Source: Diprion similis
Lineage: Eukaryota > Arthropoda > Insecta > Hymenoptera > Diprionidae
Assembly (NCBI RefSeq): GCF_021155765.1
Contig: NC_060110.1
Span: 868,001 to 932,000 of the forward strand
Direction of reading: 5' to 3'
DNA length: 64,000 nucleotides
The translations under genes were made by a program, and so were the position numbers. Positions 11,565 to 24,967 of this stretch are shown in pieces. The notes beneath the pieces are model-generated. The model did no database searches. It saw nothing but the letters and a program-made list of their open reading frames with translations, and was not told the origin of the DNA. Each line of letters opens with the position of its first letter. Position 1 is the stretch's first letter.

Positions 11565-12030
11565 TGAAAATTAGATTTCACCAAGTAGCGAACCTGGACA
11601 GCCGTAACGACGGAAAATCAGTCCTGGAGGTCAGAAGTCACCAGATAAACGACCTAGACAGCTAGAACGTCACAAAATTAGTCCTAAGGGTCCACAAGTC
11701 ACCGGGTCAAGGGCCGGGACAGGCAAAACCATGAAGCGCTTGTTTTAGAGGTCCAATTTTACCAGGTAGTGGACCTGGAGCGCAGGAACTACAGAGCGCT
11801 TGTCCTCGACGTGGAAATTTACCTGGTAGTGAACCTGGAGCGTAAGAACTACGGAGCGCTTGTCCTGGAGGTCGAGTTCCACCAGGTACTGGACCTGGGG
11901 CGCAGGAACTACGGAGCGCTTTTTCTGGACGTCGAAATTCACCTGGTAGTGGACCTGGAGCACAGGAACTACGGTGCGCTGGTCCTAGAAGTCGGAATTC
12001 ACCAGGTCAAGTACCTGGAGCGTAGCGCGA
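11565..12030. repeat. 60-bp minisatellite, about 7-8 units
   Basis: Units of about 60 bp repeat the pattern CACCAGGTAGTGGACCTGG, then GCGCAGGAACTACGGAGCGC, then TTGTCCTGGAGGTC. The last four or five copies (11750-12030) are well kept and the first three are worn. Because 60 is a multiple of three, both strands stay open across several units, giving repeating NYGALVL-type peptides; I do not treat these as genes. A related array sits at 28835-29115. Confidence 0.85.
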
Positions 12031-12035
12031 TTTTC

Positions 12036-13380
12036 ATACGTCCTCTCGACTGCGCGGTCGTTTCCGGACTGAGAATTTCGGCTCGCTAAATTTTGTCCCC
12101 GCCAATTACTATAGATCGACGATGACGTAAATAGAAAAAAAATTCCGGTGACGTCACTTTCTGAACATCCGAACATGCGGACATCCAAAATTTGGTTTCA
12201 AACTTTAATACTATATATATAAGATATAAGATAAGATATAAGATTATAGAAGTAAAAATGGTACACGTCCGATTTTACGTTCCATACGAAACGCGACATT
12301 CAACTAGAGATGACATATACGGGATATACTTATGTCATTACGATTTCAGGAATTGCCTTACTCTTCACACAACTATACGAAAAGAAAAGTACAGAAAGGT
12401 CTATAAAATAGGATACTGGAATCAACCGGAATCATTTTACGAAACAGTTGAATAGAAAATGACTTAATCACCAACAATTGTCAGGAATATTTTTGCCGCA
12501 TTTGATGCTGGATCACTTACTATAATACCAAAAGCCAAGCAGAAGCCTGTCGCGAAGCTAGCGTTGCGTTCAATGAATGTCCCTAAATGAAATGCTGGTT
12601 GCACTGTAGTTGCACCACAACCCGAATTAATGCAGCCACAGCTAACCACATCGTTTTTTCGACTTCCTGCTAAATACTGTCTTGTTCCATGAAGCTGTTG
12701 TGTTCTTGAATATGTGAGATCAACGAATTATCAGTGAATTGCAAAATTAATTCTAACCGCTTGAGGAAGTTAAAGTAATTATACCTCTTGAAGAGTTAGA
12801 CGAAATAGCTTTACTAAACCGGGAAACAAACAAAAGTCACGTAATAAAACTATCTTTGTAAGATGCTACTAAAGCACGCAGGGGTCAGTAAAAATATTCA
12901 CATACCGTGCACTTATAACAAAGCATTTAATAAATTTGCTTAATCATCTTTATTCATGTGAGTTTGTTTTTATCATGAATACAATGAATGCAATTTGAAG
13001 AAACTGGTTAGAGGCTGCTCGTGTAGTTGTAAATTGTTATCTTGTACTCAATTTTCACAAGCCTAGTAATTTCAGACTTAGTGATACGAATGCAGGAAGT
13101 TGGCGGTGCACGAGTCGCATATCCTATTTTTTGTAAGGCCTGTGATGGGAAGATTGACTTTACATTCCTGTCGGAAATGCGCGGAAGTGGCCAACAAGTC
13201 TCGAACGTGTCAGAGACCGTGCGGTAATATATATTCCCTCACACCCTAGTGTCTGGCCTGTTTGGAAATGGGCCATTTCGCGTACCCTCTACAGTGCGGG
13301 AAGTCAAATTTCCTATAATGATTAATTTAAATGATACTTATGCTTTTGATTTTATACATATTTGTTATTGTCACATAATT
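12036..13380. other. Intergenic; short ORFs, no gene supported
   Basis: It contains a CRE (TGACGTCA) at 12149-12156 and a small repeat of AAGATATAAGAT near 12220-12250. There is an 87-codon plus-strand frame (12192-12455) and a 61-codon minus-strand frame (12464-12649). Neither matches a family I know and both may be chance. Confidence 0.4.
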
Positions 13381-13388
13381 TGACGTCA
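13381..13388. promoter_or_regulatory. CRE TGACGTCA
   Basis: A perfect CREB/ATF palindrome about 480 bp upstream of the AGPAT start codon, the first of three such sites. Confidence 0.35.
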
Positions 13389-13688
13389 CAAGAAATTGGG
13401 ATCTTTGGAAAAAAGTTCGTTTGTTATCCAATGTTCACTCAAAGACCATGGCGACCCCGTCATCACACCGACAATACTACATACATCGCATGTTCACTGA
13501 CGCTACACATACGCGTTATATTTTTCCTCTGAGCCACTAGGGGCGCTGTAATAGGGTGATACGGGTACCTTCCGCTCTATCCCATACTCTTTGGTTCTAG
13601 CCAAATAGAGGTGCTTATCATGAAGTATCCCTTTTACTTCATGGTGTTTATCCACTGCCGCTTCGGCCATTGAGAATATGCCTGCACA

Positions 13689-13746
13689 TGACGTCATTTA
13701 TATTCAACCTATCATTGTCGTGACGTCACGCGCGGCCTATCACGTG
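13689..13746. promoter_or_regulatory. Two CREs and an E-box upstream of AGPAT
   Basis: TGACGTCA lies at 13689-13696 and again at 13721-13728, and CACGTG at 13741-13746. They are clustered 119-176 bp before the AGPAT ATG in a locally GC-richer patch. These are known CREB/ATF and bHLH sites; use in this insect is an inference. Confidence 0.5.
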
Positions 13747-13864
13747 ACTTTGCTACTGCGCATCTCCATTTAGCGTACACCTTGTTTCCTCATACCATGA
13801 TGTAATCCTTCCACCATGTCCCGGAGTGAGATTAATATGTGAACCGGTATTTTAGCAAGAAATA

Positions 13865-15921
13865 ATGGCACCGTCTTGTTTAGAAGTATTATTAGTATTG
13901 TTTATACTTGTTTTGCCATTTCTCTATGAAACAAGCAAAAGTTTTAGATATTACTTCAAGTTTTTGATGTATTATGGTATCGTGATGGCAAATGCAGTGA
14001 TGGTTATACCAATTATGATGTTTCGCCCGGGAGACGTCAAAAATCTATTGTTAGTATTCATTGTTAATATTTGTTTACCTGTATTTACTTTTCTTTATTT
14101 TCTCAGTAGACACAGTTTTTGTGGAACGTTCCTCGGTGACAAGTGACGTCGTTATTCAAAGTATTTTTCTTCGTAATTCGACACTTACACACGCGCGAAG
14201 TCGTACGCAAAAATAGTGTTTTCCCTACTGGTGCCTGCGACTTTTCCCTAAGTGACGCGGATGTGGCGTGAATAGGGGATGCTTTGATTAGAACAATAAA
14301 TATACGTATGGCGGTGTTATATGATTTTTCAATACGGAACGCTCTATCTTCTTTTTTAAAGTAGGTATATTTTTTACCGATAACGAACGGAATCAATTAT
14401 AAATTATTTTTAATACTAACACGTACATCATTCTTGAATCATTACATTTAACCAATTATCATATTATATGAATGATGATATGAATCATACCGGTACATCT
14501 CACCCGAAATCATCGGTATCATGAACTAACTAGAGAAAAACTATCTAAATCTCAAGTCATGTCACATCTTTCTTTCGTCATTATTTGTAACATTGTTGAC
14601 CACCAATAGCATGTTTGAGTTATTATTGAATCATTTTCATTACGCAGTAATTGATTACCATGTATAGTCATAGGTCTGTAAACCATTATACATTACATGT
14701 AAGCAAAATTATTCTTAGATTTTGAATTTAGTTGTCGTATCATATTATTTAGTTATTTGTTTTTTATTTTTAAATATCATCTTTTTGAACATACTAAAAA
14801 ATAATTTATATAGTTTAGAGAACAGATAATGCTGCACCATCTAAATTCCTTGATATAATTAATAAAGTATTATTTTTATCCTGCATGTCAAGCAAATTTA
14901 CGTTTATTAACAAGGTTTATATTTTTAGACTGGCGTCGTCAGTATGCCATCACGTTAGCACTTTGCTTGGCCTTCGTTGGGAACTTCGTGGTCGTGAACA
15001 TTTGGAAAAAGAACAAGCCTGCATCATTGTAGCAAACCACCAGAGCTCTTTAGATATTTTAGGCATGTTTGATATATGGCCAATAATGGATAAATGTACC
15101 GTAGTTGCTAAAAAAGAAATATTCTATGCTTGGCCATTTGGTCTTGCAGCATGGTTGAGTGGTCTAATTTTCATAGATAGAATGAATTCAGAAAAGGCTC
15201 GCTTCGTCATTAATACGGCCACAAATCACATCATAGAGCAGAAGGTAAAGAAAAATGCAATCTTCAAATTTGTATTATTTTGAGGTAGTATTTCTTGTTT
15301 TCAACCATTATTGCTAGATTCTTACTGTTTATTATTTCCTACCTTTACTTTATAATCAAGTATATACAACGTATTTCAAATTTATTTCCTATACAACAGA
15401 TTAAACTGTGGGTATTTCCCGAAGGGACAAGACACAACACCGGCGAAATACATTCCTTCAAAAAGGGCGCATTTCACGTTGCCATAAGCTCTCAGTTACC
15501 CATTTTGCCTGTTGTATTCTCATCATATTATTTTTTATCGGCGAAAGACAGACGATTTGATCCAGGTAAAAAAAATTTCGTTACCAAATTTTTCATGTAA
15601 TACTCAACAATTTTAACACCCAGCTCTAATAACCAACGCAACTCATCTTAGTTATATCTACACCCTCTGTTTTATGAGAAAAAATTCATGAATATGGAAC
15701 ATTTGAAAGGTGTTCCAAGTTATTTACAAATAATAAAATATCTGGTTTTATTCGAAGGACGTGTTGTTATAACAACATTACCACCAATATCTACCAAAGG
15801 CTTGGGTAAAGCAGATATTGAAGCTTTGATGAATAAAACAAGAAAATCTATGTCAGAAGTGTTCCACGCTACAAGCCTGGAAGTGCAGGCTTCGCGCTCA
15901 TCGATACAACATGTGAAATGA
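13865..15921 (+). CDS. Agpat1: 1-acyl-sn-glycerol-3-phosphate acyltransferase (AGPAT/LPAAT)
   Basis: This enzyme acylates lysophosphatidic acid to phosphatidic acid on the ER membrane, a step of glycerolipid synthesis. Exons are 13865-14049, 14929-15244, 15400-15565 and 15758-15921, all with GT/AG borders. Together they make 831 nt, 276 aa, the usual family length. The N-terminus has hydrophobic segments (about residues 5-24, 35-55). Exon 2 holds the catalytic NHQSSLD (NHxxxxD), and its LSGLIFIDR matches the family. Exon 3 opens with IKLWVFPEGTRH, the substrate-binding FPEGTR motif, then GAFHVAI and LPILPVVFSSY. Exon 4 has VVITTLPPISTKGL, as in human AGPAT1/2. All expected motifs are intact. 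Whether it is the AGPAT1 or AGPAT2 orthologue is not settled. Confidence 0.95.
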
Positions 15922-18900
15922 AAAGGTTGAAATCTTAATTTTTTCTAATTACGCAAATAAGTCAATTTTTAGGAAATATTTTTGTTTACACCCAAGTTAT
16001 TGGCGAAAAATAATTATTTGTGTACAATTTACTTGAGACCAAAGGTTGCATTCTTTCTGAAGAATTTAGTTATATTACAAAGAGAAAGGTCGTTCTCAAT
16101 CTTCTGTAGTTTGATAAGTTAGTCTTAGGTTATACACAAATGACTTAGAAAAAGACTTTAGTACTCTTGGTTGCTTCGGGTTGATATGTTCCTAAATCAA
16201 TTATAATATTCTCATACTTCTATAAAACTTTGGACTTATAATTTAGTATCATGTGTACGAATATAGTCAAGATAGAGGATTCTCTATATTTAGAGTGAAC
16301 CCTATTTATCTCAGGTCCAAAAAATACAATGTTAAGCGTTTCACTAAATCAACCAAAGATTAAGAACCCAAGCTTCGGATTAGTATTATAATTTCCAAAC
16401 TTGCGTAATCTTACAATTAGACAAACAATATAATGAACTTTTATTGTACGTGAACTTTGTTCTTTAGCAAATAATTTATAAGTTTACGTGACTTGCATAG
16501 TTCTGTCAAACTTTACAATGAATGATTTTAATTAGCTATAGTATAGGCGAAATATCAAAAAGCCATCACCGAGTTTTTTGTAGTTTATTATACAGTATAC
16601 TGATAATCAGATAAAAAGAGTGGTTATTGAAAGGAACTGGGCAAGTTCCAGTATATTATTTACTTATTTTCAATGCGGGATGAAAAAATCTTTACAATTT
16701 TCAAGAGAAATATTCTTGCTTTCAGTATAAGTAAATTTATTTCCACAAAGATAATTGCTAAAATTGTTTGTATTATAAATTTTGATATTGTTGAATTACA
16801 ATATCTCTATTAAATTGATTATTATATTTATGTCTCTTGTTAAAACAGTATTAATTGATATGTTAATTAATCAAGAATTAATTACAGTATCGGAAAATGG
16901 TTGAAAACTTTTATTTTACCATTTTTAAATTGTAAATTGTGTTTAAAAAATAATGTTTTCTAGGACTATTATCAATGATAGTTATTGCTCGTAAATTATT
17001 TACTTTACTAGTTTGTACAATTTTGATTTTCTGCCAAGAAAGTAAATGGCTAATACTTGTTTTAAGTAGGTGGAGTACAGATTTATTTTTTTAATTAAGG
17101 ATTAATAATTTTTGTAAGCAACTTATATACAATCGATGTAACTCTTAGGACAAAGGAGATATTCCATTTTTAAGTAGTTTCATTTTAGATCAAGATTGCT
17201 AGCAACTTAACAATAATTGTGTGTGAAAATGAAAATTGATCTCAAATGTGCCAATGACAGGCTAGTTACGTTTTTTAGTTTATTTTCACAAATAATTGGT
17301 GATTCCAGGTATAAAATTTCTGAAATTCTGATATCCTGTAAAATAGATCAATATTATATTTGTGGATTATTTAGAATGAAATACAGCTTCACATAAATAA
17401 GGTGAAGTTGAAAATGGTCTATGGAACAATTTGACAAATCGAAAGTTGTGAATATAATATAAATACGCGCATGTCTGTGTATTTGACGTATTATTTCAAT
17501 TAGCAGATTACAAAATAATAAAAATATTCAATAAAAGATACACTATCTCAATTGGGACATCAATCAATAGAACATAAATCTACGTCCATTGTGTGTATCT
17601 CAAGTTTAAAAAATCCTGTTCAACCCCGAAACTTCGATCTTCGGTTATTTTGCATGGTGACCAGGAAAAATAACAGCAAAGATCTACGTTGAACTTAGTA
17701 CCGTTAATGTAATGAAATATTAGGTCATTACTATGCAATTACAAAATAGTTTTGAAATAGGTGGTTTTTCAAAATATGACTATGTTATGCTATTTTTCCG
17801 TTTTTTCGGCATATTAAGCAGGGTTGATATGACCGTTTTCTGACACAGCAGCCGCATTATTTGAAAGAATTTCACTTATTAGAAAGAAAAAGAGTGGGTG
17901 GATATTTGTTAATCAGTTTTATTGGGAAAATAAAAAAAAAAAACATATTTTATCTCAATTATTTATGATTTTTTTTTAAGTATTGAAAAATATTGTAGCA
18001 GGCGTTTTCAGTGAATTTTTTTTTTTTTGCCTGCCGGTTTGAAAACTGTCACTTTAGTCCCACTTAATGGGTAAAAAAAAATAACGTAAAATTCGTGCAT
18101 GTGTTACAAAAAGAATCTTCCTTAACATGCATCATTAAGATTACTTGACTAACTTCAACCTTATCGAAAAGATTTTCTGACTTTCTCTGACCAAATAAAT
18201 TATCATTTTATCCTGTCTGGAAATCGAAGTCATAGTGTAGATGCGAATATCTGATGAATGAAGCTCCGAATCAATCAGTACCTCAAAACACGATTATGAT
18301 TTATATGAAGGTCATGGAATGGAGCACAACAAAAAAATTCTTCAAATTTTTTCCACCGAAAAAACTATTCTTTTTTATCCCATTATATTGCCATAACATT
18401 CCCTGACGTCTCTCGGACTTCCCGGTTTTTCCTGACTAGTGGCCACCATGTCTTGAGTTATGAAATTTATTTATAAATATGAATAGTCTGGTCTGAAAAT
18501 GTAACTATATATATTTACATCATAAAAATATGATCGGTTGAACAGGATTTTAGTTTTTGTAGCTCGGTTAGACTGTGGTAAAAAATACCATACTGCATCT
18601 ATGTATTTTGTAAATTCCAATTATACTAGCCATTAATTATACACTGAAGCGAATTGTATTCATTTGAAACCAAATAAAATCGAAAATTTAGAACTTCAAA
18701 CTTCTTTTTCTTTAGCAATAAATTACTTAAATTTTAGATATCGTACCACCGGTTAAAAAAATTTGTAATCATCAATCTAAAGTAAAAAGAAACTTATTTT
18801 AAGTCCTCTTTAATACAGTTCTGCTCGTTTAAATTGCTTGTGTATATCGTTAAAATTTTAGCATTTCCATAGGATTTAAGTAGTTGAATGCTGTCTGGGG

Positions 18901-19353
18901 TTTGTGATCGAAGGAAGATATACAAATAAACTCTCGGGAATATTAACAACAAGGCGATTATAATATTTATAACTTATTTAATGTATTGGTCTTCCTCAAG
19001 GTTACATATTCCTACACAGCAGAAACATATATTTCACGATGCTGATTGAATGATAATTATGATCATTAGAAAAACGATAAGAGCTTATACTGTAAAGCAG
19101 TACACATACAGGGAATCTAGTGCAAGGGGAATCTCCGAGCCACACGCGCACCGTCAGTGTCAACACATGCACAAGTTTTCAATCACAGCATCTGTCTGCT
19201 AAGCTGGGCTCACGTTAAAGTTGTGTGTATATTGGCGCAGACGGTGCGCGCCTGTTTAAGAGGTTACCCTTTCACCAAAGATCCCTTATATATTATGAAA
19301 TTTTAATTTCTACAGTATATCAACATAAATTTATGATATTAATGATATATAAT
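15922..19353. other. AT-rich intergenic DNA
   Basis: 3' flanks of two convergent genes. No gene is visible. It has poly-T/poly-A runs (17930-17945, 18018-18030). At about 18390-18450, TTCCCTGAC...CCCGGTTTTTCCTGACTAGTGGCCACC is the kind of phrase found in dispersed insect repeats. Confidence 0.5.
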
Positions 19354-20312
19354 TCAAAGCGGTGGAACAGAAGGCAGGCCGGATGACCGTTTGTCTTGAC
19401 TTTCAGTCCATGCTTTTGCAATCGTTCTCTTCATGTCGTCATCACCTTCGTCGTAAAACTTCTTCATAAGACTCATCAAACTTGAGCTTGGATCACTATT
19501 TTCACTCATTTCAGGTACTGCTGGTGCCTTAGCTTCTTTTATTCTTTTTTCAACACCAGTAACATGGGACCAATTCTTAGGTATTTTTTTAGCCAAAAAT
19601 ATAGCAATCATATCAGTTTTAACTTTTGTATAGCTTTGTTCAGGAATTATTTCTTCGCATAAATTGTTAATAGGAAGCTGATAATTTCGACTGTCCAATC
19701 CTAAGACGTGAAGGTCAATAGATCGTTCCATGAAATTGCAGTACACCGCTTCTTTTGGTAAAGATTGAACATTCTTCAGTGTAATGTATATTTTGATAAA
19801 CTTTTCCGACTGATCCCATGCGTAGTTGTTCAGTTTAACTTCATAACATTTGTTACCAAAAACTTGCGTTGGAGCTGGTTTAGCATCCGGATTTTTGTTT
19901 TCTTCCAAGTGCTTAGACAATTCTGTTTGAAGTCTTCGAAGCTCCAATGTAAGAACATCCTTTGTTTTTTGTCGAGTTGCTTGTTCCATAAACTTATTTA
20001 GCTCCTCAATATCCAGTTTGATCTGTAATGTTAATCATTTTAATAAAGAATTCTCACAGAAAATTTACCCAGTCTGTATAACTATGCAAACCGAATTTTT
20101 GGTAGAATATTTAGATCTAGTTTTTAATTTACGTTTGAGACGTAAATTGAATAACTAAATATTAAATTCACAGTAAGACAAATTTCATAAATTTGACAGA
20201 TCGAAACCGAAAGCCGTAGAACATTCTATGAACGTTAAGCTTTATAAGAGTTTTTCAGATAAATTAGGATTCTAGTCTGCGTACTTACTTCATCGATTTT
20301 AGATGGTGACAT
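19354..20312 (-). CDS. CacyBP: Calcyclin-binding protein / Siah-interacting protein
   Basis: CacyBP/SIP is an adaptor linking Siah1 to SCF-type ubiquitin ligases and binding S100 proteins. Exon 1 is 20312-20289 (MSPSKIDE) and exon 2 is 20022-19354; together 693 nt, 230 aa, normal for the family. Residues about 1-50 form the N-terminal helical hairpin (Siah-binding region in the human protein). A CS domain follows with YAWDQSEKFIKIYITL, FMERSIDLHV and NWSHVTGVEKRIKE. The SGS region has LMSLMKKFYDEGDDDMKRTI and AKAWTESQ, close to the human sequence. The tiny first exon is placed by its ATG, a GTAAGT donor and the matching phase. It stands head-to-head with the DSN1-like gene, about 1.16 kb away. 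Confidence 0.95.
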
Positions 20313-21472
20313 TTTCTTTTTGTACTGATTTCAAAGTCGGGTAAAACTTTTCTAATTGTTTTCGTTACCGATACTTTTTTCTCAAAATGCGTGATTAGAT
20401 TTTCTACGTTTCACGTCACGTTGCTCTGACAATGAGTTCCAATGCCGTATCAGTGTTGCCAGATGGCTGTTGCACAAATCTCCTAGGGTAACTTTGAAAT
20501 CCTCCAAGATTCTCCTTACCCACAAAGAAAATCCTCCTAATTTTCCTACTAAAATTTTTAACCGACAAAAAATGTCATTGAATCAAGTTTGTATATAATT
20601 GGCATGTGGAAATAAAATTTACCTATTAGAATAAACCGTTCCTACATTTGAAATGCTCTACTTTACCAGTAATTCTAGTATTTGCTTTACCGATAGAATC
20701 TCTTATCCCCTCAGGTGGACGCCTTTCGTTCACCGTACTTGTTGTATAAAAAAATAATAAACAAAGTCAGTAAAAACTGGGAAGTTAGCAGGCAAAGCGT
20801 AAATTTGACAATTTCTCGAATTTTCTCTGAAAAAACTCCTAGATCTTTTATCTGAGAATTTTTTCTTCAAAAGCTACCTATTCCTCCTTAATCTCGCTTA
20901 AAAGTTACTAGAGATATTACATTACGCTCTTCTAACTACTTTCCAATAATTACAGTTATTGTGTCAACCGTTAAAATTAATACTTAGCATATATTCAATC
21001 GTAGATGAAAAAACCTATCAGCCAATATCACGTTACTTTTAATACTGAATATAAAATATTAAGAATAAACCTTGAAGGTCAAGCAGCCCCGTAAAACGTT
21101 GCTATACATATAATTGTGTACAATACACCCCAAAACCTGTTCAATCTTACACACCTGTGCAAACCTTTCACACAATTATTAAATTCAGCAATCATTGTAA
21201 TAATCCACTACTTAACTTTACTTATGTGATATTAAGAATATTCTTAACTGTAGAATAATTTCGAGTCTAACTTTTATTTGTCCGGAATTGACCGTTAGGA
21301 CGTCACATCGGTATGTGATGTGCCTACACAGTGGCTTCGGCGATGCTTAGAACTATTTGTTCATACCCTGATAAGTCTCGCCTCTCAGTATATTCGTTTG
21401 TCATGACTGTTTGTTTGAATTTCAAAACTCAAATGGTGTAACCGTTCGTAAACAAACAATTTTGCTTTAATA
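20313..21472. other. Divergent intergenic region between CacyBP and DSN1-like
   Basis: The two genes point away from each other and could share regulation. No clear TATA box is seen. The middle is AT-rich without a gene. Confidence 0.4.
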
Positions 21473-22492
21473 ATGAGTGAAGATAATATTGCTTCCTTTA
21501 GGATTGAAGAGGAAGAGACTCCGTGTCGGCAAAGACCTAATCAACGTCGATCTACATTTTTCCGAAGACGTTCAACGCTTCAGGTTCCGGGTAAGTTCAG
21601 GAATGATCTCTATTGAGGTTAAATTTTGATGGTTAGAAATTGTATGTAGATCGTGTGTAGTAGTTTGTGTCTTGATAATGAAACTAAAACGGTCAAACTT
21701 CTTTTTAATCTGCGGAGGAATTTTTTTCTAGATCTACCTCTACGTTGTCTTAAGAATGTAGACATTTCGTTCCGTGCTGTGACAGTGTAAACCAGACATG
21801 CATAGGGTGTAAACAGTATATTTGTTCTTGAGGTTTACAACAGAAATTCAGTATCCAATTTATTTATGAGTTGAACTAACTTGACTTGCCTTCACATTAT
21901 AACTGAAATAAAATCTTACATCCAATTTTGACTTGTTACAAATTAGAAATTAGATTATACATCTGTCCTATTGATTTAGTTGAAGTGTCGCTAGAATTAT
22001 GATTAAACAAATAAGTGTTGTATATTCTCAGGTGAGGATGGATTGAAGAATGCGTGTGACAATGAAAATAATGGCATACAAGTGGAAGAAAGGATTGAAA
22101 ATGTTGTTCCGGATGATCTTGAAAAGAAAACTGACGGGACACAGTTCGATATAGAGAAATATATAGCTGATCTTGAAGAAGAAAGAAAAATTTGGAAACA
22201 AACTCTGCTGGATCGGAAAAGGCAACATAAAAGTATCTCAAAACAAACATCAAATCTGCAGCGCTGTGAACAGGATCTAGATTTGAATGTGTTATCTGAG
22301 TCTGAGAGAACGTTTCTGCTTGTGCGACCAAACTACGAACACATATGTGAGAAAGCTAAAAAGTTACGTATTATGGCAGCCGAAACTAGAATATTTTGTA
22401 ACCAAATGACACATTTGCACAACCAATGCATGTTAAGAGCCCGAAGAAAACTTGATGCTCTCACAACAAAAATTATTGATATGGTGGATTAG
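21473..22492 (+). CDS. Probable kinetochore protein DSN1-like (Mis12 complex)
   Basis: Two exons, 21473-21590 and 22032-22492, give 579 nt, 192 aa. The ATG at 21473 opens MSEDNIASFRIEEEE. A basic, serine/threonine patch follows (QRRSTFFRRRSTL, about residues 24-36), resembling the Aurora B-type RRxS sites of Dsn1. Later come acidic and coiled-coil segments (about residues 75-110) with LEEERKIWKQTLLDRK, and a C-terminal helix of basic character. Dsn1 is part of the Mis12 kinetochore complex, and insect versions diverge strongly. The gene model is firm. The DSN1 name rests on the RRS patch, the size and the coiled coil, and could be wrong. Confidence 0.6.
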
Positions 22493-24860
22493 ATATTTCA
22501 ATTGCTATACAAGAATTTATCTACCGTTGGATGTCTTTTCTAACTTAGTGTAAATGGTCTTTATATAATTAAATTTTATATTGAGTATGTCAAAATTATG
22601 GCACGTACACCACATTTCTCAAAAAAGCCAAGAAAATAATTCCTCAGATGAAAGATTGTAACTTTTGTTGTGTGTAAATAGTAAGCCAATGTATTCTACA
22701 AAACTATCAAATTTTCGTGAGCGATGCTTACGAATTAATTTGAGTTTATTATATAAGGTATAGATTTTCCGAAATATTCACAATTGGTAACTGAATAATA
22801 TTGATAAACAGTTTCCTCATTTCTTGTAAACAAAAATTTGGAACAATTGAAGTAAAATCTTAAATCTCAATGATTGATTGTGTGCAATTGGAATGGACAA
22901 AGCCTCTGCAATATTGTCATTATCAAAACAGTAACAATGAAATGAAATAATGCTTCAATTTCGGATTAATCACAACAATCCTGAAGTTTGAATGATCATT
23001 TATTGAATCAGATGTTCACTTGGTTTTATGCAAGGCAAAGTACTACGTGAAAGATGCATGTAAAAAACTTAGAAAATACTCTTTACATTCGTTGGGTGCA
23101 TTGCAATACTATTAGGTGGTCTAATTTAATAAAACTAAAATATCATATAATTTACCAGTTTGGCGAAGAGGGGGGAAATCTATAATTTGACTTTTAAGTA
23201 AAATTACCAAGTATTTTTGTAAATGATTTTATAATTCCATTGTTATCAATATACTTTATGCTTATTATAACTGGAAATTTTTTTTTTTTTTTATATCTAA
23301 CTAATGATAGTGAGTCTAGGGTGGTCGTAGAAAATGAGATTTGAAGATACCTGTTTCAGATTTTTCCAAATGATTTTTCAAATTCAACTTTTTTGTTTCT
23401 ATAGTATTCCATAATGAGAATTTTAATCTTATGTAAATTCTAAAATGTGGATTTAAAAATTTTAGATGCTTGAATGATATACCAAAAAAATTGAAGATTT
23501 ATATTAAATTTTTTGCCCAGCTACTACATTTTGATTACAGAAATCGAACTTTGATGATGACTACATATCTTAGGTGACTGACAATGTACCAAACTCCAGC
23601 ACTTCATGCGTCGTCTCTATGAACATAAACATTAATATTTATGTGAGTCAGTAAAAGCTTGTAACCAGAATTCTGTCACAAATATGATAATTAGTCTATT
23701 TGAAATATTTTCATGGTGTGAATTCAAAAATTTCTTTCTCTAGACCGTTGGAACAGATTCTTGCTTTATGGTATTTATATTTTATTTCATATGCAAGCCT
23801 AAGTATTAAATAATGGCTTCGAAATCAAATTGGATATTATGGAATGCACAATACACCAATCCAATTTTGCATATGATTAATCAATTGTTTAATTCTAAGG
23901 CAAGTATGGTTGTTTGAAGTTGAGTGAGTGATGAGTGTGCCAATAAAAATTCGATGGTTTGCAAACACAAGTATAGTGAAGTATTTAAAGTGAGCAACTG
24001 TCCATGCGCAAAATAATTGAAATGTTATTAGTCAAGGAGATTGTACTGCGGAAATATTACCCGTTGTAAGACAGGGAAGCAACTTACTCGAAGCGGAGTA
24101 TGTGAGGTCAAATTCTCGAGTATTGAGTGGCAAATGGAAATGATGTTATGATAGCTCGTTGCGGTCATTAGTTAGTTGAAAATAAGTTTTCCAAGCCCTC
24201 CCAAATCACTACAACAACTATTTGAAGTCTGCTTAGCTCCAAAAATTCGCATCACCTACACACCGATCATAAGCTATGTTTGATAGCTAAAGTTCGAGGT
24301 GGCCAGCCTGCAATAAGACAAATCTTGCTTGTGCGTAGTCGGATTCTAAACTGCATATCTTTCACGATCCGTTGGTATGTATGCATTTATGTATGAACAA
24401 ATTTTGGTCATAAAACAAATAATCGTTTATTTATGTACAATTGTTGTTGTATAAAAATTGCTCTGTCTTACCAAAGGTAATCAGCACATTCTGTATGACT
24501 TTCATTATTTCAAGTAATAATTCGTGGAATCTGAAATGATGAAAAAACTTCTAGTCGTAATATATCACAGGTGTTACAATAAAATGCAAACTACGTGCGT
24601 TAAAAAGTGTGTACCATACTTACAATTATCTTTCTGATATATTGATGCTTTTAGAGTATGGATTACTTTGTAAATCAACTTTACAATAATGCTCTTACAT
24701 AGTAATTAATAACTTATCGGGTATGGTGCATTATACACATAGAATTCATTCACAACCTCTATCAAATGTTAATTCAGAGTCGTACATGGATTTTATTAGC
24801 AGGAAAGTTTTTCTGCCAATTTCGGAAATATCTTCTATCGGAGTGATATTTCTTGCACTC
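22493..24860. other. AT-rich intergenic DNA
   Basis: 3' flanks of two convergent genes. It includes a poly-T run at about 23277-23293. A 78-codon plus-strand frame (24723-24959) has no recognisable content. Confidence 0.45.
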
Positions 24861-24866
24861 TTTATT
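24861..24866 (-). terminator. Poly(A) signal AATAAA for Sin1
   Basis: AATAAA on the minus strand, about 100 bases past the TGA at 24968-24970. Confidence 0.5.
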
Positions 24867-24967
24867 AATGACGTGCAATATTCTCATTTCTATCACGACA
24901 ATGTTGCACCCTATGCAAGTCAATTTTTTAGGTATTCAAAAATAAACAAAAATAATTGACAGAGCTG

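Noticed and set aside
11745-12089. 72- and 106-codon frames on both strands in the minisatellite
   Set aside because: They come from a 60-bp repeat unit without stops. No splice or start evidence.
12464-12649. 61-codon minus-strand frame with small residues and hydrophobic stretches
   Set aside because: I looked for an aquaporin or tetraspanin match but the key motifs (such as NPA) are absent. Too short to support.
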